A DNA stretch of 9,465 bases from Deltaproteobacteria bacterium (lineage in GTDB: Bacteria > Desulfobacterota > Desulfobacteria > Desulfobacterales > ETH-SRB1). This document shows, piece by piece, positions 1-4,983 of the stretch. The notes below the pieces were generated by a model. That model did not search any database. It saw nothing but the letters and a program-made list of their open reading frames with translations, and was not told the DNA's origin. Made by a program: the position numbers and the translations under genes. The stretch lies in assembly GCA_019314185.1 (NCBI GenBank), contig JAFCZU010000098.1, positions 1-9,465 on the forward strand, in the 5' to 3' direction. Position 1 is the first letter of the stretch; every line of letters begins with the position of its first letter.

Positions 1-32
1 AAAGCACATGATAAGCATTAGCTCTTTAAGGA

Positions 33-96
33 AGTTAAAAACAGCTTTCGAGTAATTTCTCTTGTTTTTTTGGCCACGGAATGGTAGTTTTTAACT
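33..96. repeat. 10-bp perfect inverted repeat upstream of the small gene pair
   Basis: AGTTAAAAAC at 33-42 is matched by its exact reverse complement at 87-96, with 44 nt between. The repeat lies 52-115 nt upstream of the first small gene, where a promoter for the pair would be expected. It could be an operator for an autoregulated pair or part of a hairpin at the end of an upstream transcript. I found no convincing -35/-10 pair here, so the role is open. Confidence 0.3.
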
Positions 97-147
97 AATA
101 TTTTCATAGATGATTTTTCCACATTTTTATTGGAGGTATGAAAGGAG

Positions 148-453
148 ATGTTAACCTTATCACCTAAGCTAGGGAGCTTTCTCATAAAGGCAGCCGAAAT
201 GGCTGATATTGACATGGCCTTGAGAAAGATCCTTTTCGAGTATCTTGACCTGAAACTCAAAGAATTGCAAGGCCATACCAAGAACTTTGAGGAAAAATGG
301 GGTATGTCCTTTGAAGAATTTTCAGCCAAATGCAAGCAGAAAGAAATAGGGAAAGATATTTACTCCTATGAAGTGGAGAAGGACTTTTGGGACTGGGAAA
401 GAGTTGAGACTCTCAGGCAACATTATGGAGAGCTTAAATCCCAATGGATGTGA
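148..453 (+). CDS. small charged helical protein, antitoxin-like
   Basis: This 101-residue protein has no signal peptide or membrane segment. It is rich in Lys, Glu and Leu, and residues 18-60 look like a long amphipathic helix (segments DMALRKILFEYLDLKLKEL and KNFEEKWGMSFEEFSAK). The overall look matches small soluble proteins that sit before a second short gene in toxin-antitoxin-like pairs; that is recollection of a type, not a family match. The start is uncertain. ATG148 is touched directly by GGAG at 144-147 and lies 11 nt after GGAGG at 132-136. An alternative start at ATG199 gives 84 residues beginning MADIDMALRK, which resembles how I recall such proteins starting. The 3' end overlaps the next gene by 29 nt, implying translational coupling. 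Confidence 0.6.
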   Translation: MLTLSPKLGSFLIKAAEMADIDMALRKILFEYLDLKLKELQGHTKNFEEKWGMSFEEFSAKCKQKEIGKDIYSYEVEKDFWDWERVETLRQHYGELKSQWM

Positions 454-643
454 AATAACGGAAACCATTGCTTTTGCATTAATCGAAGAACAGCGAAGAA
501 TATGGGGAATAGATAGGGATAATATCAGAGACTGGCATATTCATCCTTTGGACGAGCCAACAAAGCATGCAGGCATAGAACCTTTATCAGTATCTGAGAT
601 TATTGAAACATTGTCAAAAGTGTGGGAAGAATTAAGCAAGTAA
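425..643 (+). CDS. small hypothetical protein, possible partner of the upstream gene
   Basis: This is a 72-residue reading frame from ATG425, inside the end of the preceding gene. The frame stays open upstream to 368, but 425 gives the overlap usual for coupled pairs and has AGG 7 nt before it. The ribosome-binding site is weak. The core has RRIWGIDRDNIRDWHIHPLD at about residues 25-44, with an HxH pair and clustered Asp/Arg/Trp, and then a C-terminal amphipathic helix. I do not recognise it firmly. The ending is faintly like the C-terminal part of DUF6516/TumE-type toxins, which are usually about 100-130 residues, so this could be a shortened relative. Context supports a toxin-antitoxin-like pair; the function is inferred. 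Confidence 0.45.
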   Translation: MESLNPNGCEITETIAFALIEEQRRIWGIDRDNIRDWHIHPLDEPTKHAGIEPLSVSEIIETLSKVWEELSK

Positions 644-674
644 GCTTTGTCTTACGTCAAAAAGCCGCATAGAA

Positions 675-730
675 TTCACCGTCTGGTTTTCCCTTTGCGT
701 CCCTTTGCGCTCCTGGCGGTGAAAAACCAG
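675..730. repeat. dispersed-repeat-like palindromic unit with tandem CCCTTTGCG
   Basis: Two interlocking perfect inverted repeats bound this unit: TTCACCG (675-681) with CGGTGAA (717-723), and CTGGTTTT (683-690) with AAAACCAG (723-730). Between them CCCTTTGCG occurs twice (691-699 and 701-709). CTTTGCGTCCTTTGCG-type strings followed by GGTGAA are a familiar kind of intergenic repeat in many environmental bacterial genomes. I infer a dispersed repeat; copy number cannot be seen here. Confidence 0.45.
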
Positions 731-753
731 TAATTCATAGAGATTTTCATTAC

Positions 754-834
754 TTCGATATTCGACATTCCTTGTTCGAAATTCTGCGGTTCACCCGATC
801 CCTGATCCCCGACCCCTGCTTTTTGATCCCTGCT
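754..834. repeat. mosaic of TTCGA and GATCCCTG short repeats
   Basis: Two low-complexity repeat types abut. At 754-793 TTCGA recurs three times within a run of TTCGATATTCGACATTCC type. At 797-834 GATCCCTG, GATCCCCGA, GACCCCTGCT and GATCCCTGCT follow each other. No reading frame spans the segment. With the palindromic unit just upstream it makes a repeat patchwork of about 160 bp in the first third of the 644-1370 gene-free stretch. Confidence 0.4.
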
Positions 835-850
835 CTTCAATTGTGAATTT

Positions 851-891
851 AATTACATAATTTCCTATGTAATTGTTACATATTTTACATA
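851..891 (+). promoter_or_regulatory. four-copy TTACATA array, candidate enhancer for the sigma-54 promoter
   Basis: TTACATA occurs at 853-859, inverted at 866-872, and again direct at 876-882 and 885-891: four exact copies in 39 nt. The first two form a perfect 9-bp inverted repeat, AATTACATA/TATGTAATT, with a 6-nt spacer, the shape expected for a dimeric activator. If transcription starts near 1045, the array lies at about -192 to -154, a normal distance for a bacterial enhancer-binding protein acting on sigma-54 polymerase. PEP-CTERM genes are known to be controlled by RpoN with PrsK/PrsR. That this array binds such a regulator is inference. The AT-rich surroundings raise the chance of coincidence somewhat. 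Confidence 0.55.
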
Positions 892-1017
892 ATAATATGG
901 TCTATATTCCACAATCCCCTCCGAATTTATTTTCAGCCTTTTTTTATAATCTATATAACTTCCCGATACTCATATAAATATTTGAGCAAAAAATAATTCA
1001 GATATTTTATATTAATA

Positions 1018-1035
1018 TTGGCACCTTTATTGCTT
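1018..1035 (+). promoter_or_regulatory. sigma-54 (RpoN) -24/-12 promoter
   Basis: TTGGCACCTTTATTGCTT fits the TTGGCAC-N5-TTGC consensus, with invariant GG at 1020-1021 and GC at 1032-1033 spaced exactly 10 nt apart. Placing C1033 at -12 puts the start of transcription near 1045. The first gene downstream on this strand is the PEP-CTERM gene at 1371, giving a leader of about 325 nt. The repeated heptamers upstream strengthen the call. Confidence 0.8.
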
Positions 1036-1044
1036 CCTTATTTA

Positions 1045-1370
1045 AACAAAAAACGAAAGAAGTTTGGTAACAATAATTTGCTTTTTTAGAAAGATTATGA
1101 CAGGAAAAGTTTATAATTTAAATCCTGAATATCCAGTAAATCCTGTCAAAGAATTAAATAAGGTTTGGAGACGGGGCTGATTGGGCGGGGTGCTTTTAGG
1201 AGAAAAGAAAGGGGGGTGGGACATAGGAATAATATTAAGTGCTTAGAACTCAGTTTTGTTGGTTTGTTAATTTTGCAATTTAACCCTTAACTGATAAAAA
1301 AGGAAAAAAGAAATGAAGGTTTTAATGTTTAGTTATTGTTTAATTTTAAAGGGAGAAAGGAGTTGAAAAC
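1045..1370 (+). other. long 5' leader of the PEP-CTERM gene
   Basis: No gene is visible in this stretch. It holds an 8-bp inverted repeat, TGACAGGA (1098-1105) with TCCTGTCA (1141-1148), whose interior contains a duplicated AAATCCTG. It also holds a block of G-runs on the coding strand at 1173-1176, 1183-1185, 1187-1190, 1211-1216 and 1218-1220, unusual against the AT-rich background. The leader ends in a strong ribosome-binding site, AAAGGAG at 1356-1362, 8 nt before ATG1371. I do not recognise a known riboswitch; a regulatory role is possible but unproven. Confidence 0.45.
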
Positions 1371-2363
1371 ATGAAAAAAGGATTAATATTCGGCTTGATG
1401 TTCTTAGTTGTCTTAGCGTTCAGTACTCCGGCCAAGGCGATAATCGTTGTCAATGATTGGACTTTGGACTTATCGGGTGTCGATTCTAGCCTGGAGACAA
1501 TCAATGACATCTCACAGATCACGTTTCTTGGTGTAGCGCATGTCGAGACTGTTGTCGACGTTGTTGACGCGGGCGGAAATACCGGTACTGCAAGTGTAGG
1601 CGACATAGGTGTTTATGATAGCCATCTTGTTGCTACCCAATTGACAGGTACGGGTGGTGGCATCATTCCTTCGCAGATAAACAATTGGGGCGTGACTTCC
1701 AATCCCTGGGAGATGACCTTCGACTTGACCGAAGCTGCGCAGTACACAAGTGTCACTGGGGCATCAATAAACTATTCACATATTGCGCCAGGCACCTACG
1801 GTGGAGAAACTGCGGATGGAATTCTGGACATTTATATTGACTGGAACTTTAGTAGTGCTAATTTTGAAGCTGCTAATACCGTGACCGGTGATGGTTACAC
1901 AGAAGTCCCTACCAGTATGTTAATAGCCAGACTCTTGATTCAGACAGGACCGGCGGGCGTTTTCACGCCAACGACGTTTGATGGTGCTGTTGATGCCTCA
2001 TTCACAGCATTCTGGGTTAAGCCAGGCATCTTCCTCGACAGTTTGGGAAACTCTCTGCACCAGACGCCTGAACTGATTATGATGGCCATTACAGACTCCA
2101 ATTTCGACGGAGATCCGGATGGCGAAGGATATTTTTCTCACTTGGAGCCCACAAATTGGGGCGCCTATTTTGCTTCACGCTTAGCCGGTGGGGATGACTC
2201 TGACAGTGATGGGTATGCTGACAACAGCTCCTCCATGGCCTTCTACGCATTGGAGGATGGCTCTGCCAAGTTAGGTGTTATCCCTGAGCCCGCAACCATG
2301 CTTCTTCTTGGTAGTGGTCTTTTTGGACTCGGGTTCTTCGGCAGGAAGAGAACGAAAAAATAG
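1371..2363 (+). CDS. PEP-CTERM sorting domain protein, secreted
   Basis: This 330-residue exported protein has a Sec signal peptide (MKKGLIF, hydrophobic core, probable cleavage after AKA at residue 23). The C-terminus is a classic PEP-CTERM signal: VIPEPAT with PEP at 305-307, a hydrophobic segment of about 17 residues and a basic tail GRKRTKK. Such signals are recognised by exosortase, which cleaves and sorts the protein at the envelope, usually in exopolysaccharide producers. The mature part is Thr/Ser/Gly-rich and probably beta-stranded, without cysteines. Asp-rich loops at 242-251 and 275-281 (DxDxDG) could bind calcium. Its core matches the N-terminal half of the next gene's product. 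It is preceded by a sigma-54 promoter and followed by a hairpin. No exosortase is in the window. The role, perhaps matrix or floc formation, is inferred. Confidence 0.9.
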   Translation: MKKGLIFGLMFLVVLAFSTPAKAIIVVNDWTLDLSGVDSSLETINDISQITFLGVAHVETVVDVVDAGGNTGTASVGDIGVYDSHLVATQLTGTGGGIIPSQINNWGVTSNPWEMTFDLTEAAQYTSVTGASINYSHIAPGTYGGETADGILDIYIDWNFSSANFEAANTVTGDGYTEVPTSMLIARLLIQTGPAGVFTPTTFDGAVDASFTAFWVKPGIFLDSLGNSLHQTPELIMMAITDSNFDGDPDGEGYFSHLEPTNWGAYFASRLAGGDDSDSDGYADNSSSMAFYALEDGSAKLGVIPEPATMLLLGSGLFGLGFFGRKRTKK

Positions 2364-2391
2364 GATCCGTTTAGCTGTTACGTAATCGTGA

Positions 2392-2430
2392 TGAGAAGGC
2401 CGAGCGGGCTACCTGCTTGGCCTTTTCTCA
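2392..2430 (+). terminator. hairpin after the PEP-CTERM gene, possibly leaky terminator
   Basis: TGAGAAGGCC starting at 2392 pairs with GGCCTTTTCTCA ending at 2430. Two A bulges and G-U pairs extend the stem inward through GAGCGGG/CCTGCTT. The stem is strong, but no run of T follows (TATGAGTCAC). It may therefore end transcripts only partly, or protect the 3' end while letting some transcription reach the paralogue at 2546, for which I found no clear promoter of its own. Confidence 0.55.
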
Positions 2431-2533
2431 TATGAGTCACACAAAGGGTCTAATATGGGTAAACTTTCATTAAAAAGGAGAGAAAACGCTAATTACGCGA
2501 CTTTTACTTTATTCGTATTTATAAATGAACAAT

Positions 2534-2548
2534 GGAGGTATGATTATG
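2534..2548 (+). promoter_or_regulatory. ribosome-binding site that decides the start of the next gene
   Basis: GGAGGT at 2534-2539 lies inside the longest open frame, whose first ATG is at 2525. ATG2540 directly abuts the motif, while ATG2546 sits 7 nt after GGAGG, the optimal spacing. Translation therefore most likely begins at 2546, which also gives a cleaner signal peptide. Confidence 0.7.
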
Positions 2549-4189
2549 ATAACTGATCGTTTTCAAATTAAAAAGACAGCGCTCATTATTGCATTGCTTT
2601 CCCTTTTCAGCGTAAACAGTCTTTTTGCTAATAATGGTAGTATTATTATGGAGCCGGTTGTTATTCACTTAGAACTTGTTAACCAAGCTCTGCCAACTGT
2701 TTCCGATGTGAAACAGTTGACATTTTTTGGCGTTGAATACCGTAACACAACGGACACAGATGGCAGCGTTGGCCTTTCTGCAGGGGATACCGCAAGAATT
2801 GACGGGGTTTTTGCAGTGACGAGTTTTGTAAGTAGTAACGGAACTATTATTCCTCTACCTGGGTTTTTGAGTGTCTGGGAGATGACAGGAACCTACGTGG
2901 CGCTCAAGGACATATTGTTACCAATTGATGTGAGCACGCCCAACACGATACCTTATGTGACCCAGCCAGACGACGTTGGAATACTGACTCTTTATGTGGA
3001 CATGTCAAAAGATGCTAGTGCCGGCACAGGCTTTGGGTATGACGATGGAACCAAGGTTGCCGAGTTTGTTGTATCATCTGGCGGCGGTGTTTACACAATC
3101 ATCGCGCCATTCGACGGCTCGCGCGATATGTATATGCTCAAGGAATATGTTTTTCCAGGGTTTTTTGACCCGGAGATTACCGGAATGGTTTTCGATTGTA
3201 ATCTTGATGCAGACCCGGATGATAACGGCGTAGGGGGGGACGATCTATGTCTATTGGTGGACGATCCCCTTCCTGCACCTACAGACTGGCAATACCCTAC
3301 TACTGAGGTTAATTATCCATGGTCTTATTACGTCCTTACCGATGGCTCTATGCGATTTGGATATCTCTACCAGATTGCAGGAGAATGCCGGATGACAGGC
3401 GGGAATGCAACGGTGAGCCCTGCTATTGGTATAGATAATATAGAAACATGGACCTATGATTTTAACAGCCTTGACGAGGATTTCTGGATCACCACTGGAG
3501 GGCAGATTGGCGCTCCCTCGGGGGGTGAACCTCGTGGACACTGGACGCACGTCCAGCACGGCGGCGCCGAAGGGAACTTTGTCTTCCACTCCGGGACTTC
3601 ATCCGCTCCTGACGGGACTGAGATCAGCACAATCGAGTGCGCTGATCCGGGCTGGTGTGTGCAGGCACGATGTGCTCCCTTCAAGCAGATCTTCTGGACC
3701 GGCGTCGGTAACTTCGCCAAGCAGGGTTTTGATGGTGTATTCAGCGGCTGTAATGTTGTCGCTGACATACCAAGGAAAGACGGAACGCTCCACTTTTACA
3801 GGGCCATGGTCGGAGATTTCGGAGAGAATAATAGACCGACGAGAGAAGTGCCGGGAAACTGCAATTGGTTATTACCAAACGGCCCTCCTGGACCGTTCGA
3901 TGCCTCTAGTGCGGTATTTCTTGACAGTGTGATAGACCCACAATTTGGTGACAAGGGCGGCCAAATCTGTGATACATGTCCCGATTACTACCAGATCGAG
4001 ATTTACTGCAATGGTAATAATCCTGATGATGATCCTACAAATGAGGTCATCTACACGTTTTCCGGCTTTCTGGAAAGCGGTAACTATCAGATACATCCGG
4101 AAACGGGCACGCACTGTCCAGTTATTATCGAGTTGGTCCCTGAGCTTTTTGAGAGCACAAAAAATGTACCACCTGGCCTGAACAAGTAG
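2546..4189 (+). CDS. secreted paralogue of the PEP-CTERM protein with Cys-rich C-terminal domain
   Basis: This 547-residue secreted protein has a signal peptide with KK at residues 9-10, a hydrophobic core and probable cleavage after A28. Residues 31-275 parallel the upstream PEP-CTERM protein: SDVKQLTFFGV versus NDISQITFLGV, GTIIP...VWEM versus GGIIP...PWEM, an Asp-rich DCNLDADPDDNG versus DSNFDGDPDGEG, and YYVLTDGSMRFG versus FYALEDGSAKLG. There is no PEP-CTERM signal. From about residue 279 (GECRMTGG) a second domain begins with ten cysteines and TGGQIGAP, CPDYYQIEIYC and SGNYQIHP segments. These are faintly like Post-COAP-1-type beta domains; that is recollection, not a search. Disulfides in an extracellular domain are likely. 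It lies 182 nt after its paralogue and ends before a strong terminator. Function is unknown; surface or matrix protein is inferred. Confidence 0.85.
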   Translation: MITDRFQIKKTALIIALLSLFSVNSLFANNGSIIMEPVVIHLELVNQALPTVSDVKQLTFFGVEYRNTTDTDGSVGLSAGDTARIDGVFAVTSFVSSNGTIIPLPGFLSVWEMTGTYVALKDILLPIDVSTPNTIPYVTQPDDVGILTLYVDMSKDASAGTGFGYDDGTKVAEFVVSSGGGVYTIIAPFDGSRDMYMLKEYVFPGFFDPEITGMVFDCNLDADPDDNGVGGDDLCLLVDDPLPAPTDWQYPTTEVNYPWSYYVLTDGSMRFGYLYQIAGECRMTGGNATVSPAIGIDNIETWTYDFNSLDEDFWITTGGQIGAPSGGEPRGHWTHVQHGGAEGNFVFHSGTSSAPDGTEISTIECADPGWCVQARCAPFKQIFWTGVGNFAKQGFDGVFSGCNVVADIPRKDGTLHFYRAMVGDFGENNRPTREVPGNCNWLLPNGPPGPFDASSAVFLDSVIDPQFGDKGGQICDTCPDYYQIEIYCNGNNPDDDPTNEVIYTFSGFLESGNYQIHPETGTHCPVIIELVPELFESTKNVPPGLNK

Positions 4190-4219
4190 TTCAAGTTGAC
4201 CCTATTTCAAATATCCGAG

Positions 4220-4249
4220 GCGGCTTCCTCCAGGGAGCCGCTTTTTTTT
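4220..4249 (+). terminator. strong intrinsic terminator
   Basis: GCGGCTTCC (4220-4228) pairs with GGGAGCCGC (4233-4241), a 9-bp stem with one G-U pair around a 4-nt loop, followed directly by eight T (4242-4249). It ends transcription of the secreted paralogue 31 nt after its stop codon and separates it from the convergent operon to the right. Confidence 0.92.
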
Positions 4250-4349
4250 GTAAAGAAAGACTGAGAGTAGACTCGGGGTAGCCAGGCAGGAACTTCAGTT
4301 TAAAAAGCTAAAGTGTTACGAGGTTGTAAATTTCTGGAATATTCAATTT

Positions 4350-4967
4350 TCATATTGTGCTGTCAGCAACCCGTCGGCCTACGCCGAAGATAAAGTCACC
4401 GAAATACCGTTCAACCGCGTTTCCTCCGACAATGATACCTTGTCGCTCGATCTCGGAAACTAATTCCTTACCGCTGAACCTGTTCTCTGTTGGATGTTCC
4501 AAAAACGTCCGGTATGACCAACGGCTCAGGGCATGACTCGTTACTTCCTGGAAGAAGAAGCGCCCTCCAGGCTTGAGGACTCTATGAATTTCACATACCG
4601 CAGCTTGCCAGTCAGGTACGTGATGGAGTATCCAAGCGTCAAAGACCGCATCGAACGATTCATCTTCGGCCTCGATTGCGGTTACATCACCGACAGTCAG
4701 TATAAGACGGTCCGGCGCATAGTTAGAAAGTCGCTGACGCGCTTTATTGACCATATCTGGATCAATGTCAAACGAATAGACCTTTCGAGCGCCGAAGTGC
4801 CTGAAAATCAGTTCGGTGCCAATCCCTGGTCCACACCCCACTTCGAGAACGCGCATACCTTCCACACGCCCTCCCAAACGCTCCAGGAGCGGAGCCTCAT
4901 ACCATCGTTGTATCATGGCACGTATGGGATTGTTCATGGAAAACTTCTCAAGGCGGTTCATCTTCAT
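4350..4967 (-). CDS. class I SAM-dependent methyltransferase
   Basis: This 205-residue soluble protein has the class I methyltransferase motifs in order: motif I VLEVGCGPGIG at residues 40-50, the acidic SAM-ribose contact at FDID (66-69), GDV at 93-95, motif IV-like FDAVFDAWILHHV (105-117) and RVLKPGGRFFFQE (129-141). The length is typical of small-molecule or lipid methyltransferases of the Methyltransf_11/25 type. The frame is open up to 5042, but ATG4967 is preceded by GGAGG at 4975-4979 with 7-nt spacing, so it is the start. The gene follows the fusion gene after only 16 nt, and its ribosome-binding site lies just past that stop codon, so the two are cotranscribed and probably coupled. 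The methyl acceptor is unknown; a product of the oxidoreductase operon is the natural guess. Confidence 0.88.
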   Translation of the reverse strand: MKMNRLEKFSMNNPIRAMIQRWYEAPLLERLGGRVEGMRVLEVGCGPGIGTELIFRHFGARKVYSFDIDPDMVNKARQRLSNYAPDRLILTVGDVTAIEAEDESFDAVFDAWILHHVPDWQAAVCEIHRVLKPGGRFFFQEVTSHALSRWSYRTFLEHPTENRFSGKELVSEIERQGIIVGGNAVERYFGDFIFGVGRRVADSTI

Positions 4968-4983
4968 AGCTTTTCCTCCGGTA

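Noticed and set aside
18..335. Open frame of 105 codons on the minus strand
   Set aside because: It overlaps the small plus-strand gene at 148-453, which has better codon character; the translation shows no motif.
675..834. CRISPR array
   Set aside because: The repeats are 8-10 nt, irregular and without spacers of constant length.
1173..1220. Canonical G-quadruplex in the leader
   Set aside because: Three G-runs are close, but the fourth is about 20 nt away, beyond usual loop limits; kept only as a G-run block within the leader finding.
1045..1370. Cyclic-di-GMP or other known riboswitch in the leader
   Set aside because: I could not find the conserved core strings of GEMM-type or other riboswitches by eye.
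3456..3932. Open frame of 158 codons on the plus strand inside the longer secreted protein gene
   Set aside because: It lies wholly within a gene with a signal peptide, coherent domains and paralogy support; its own translation is low-complexity Ser/Arg/Leu with no motif.
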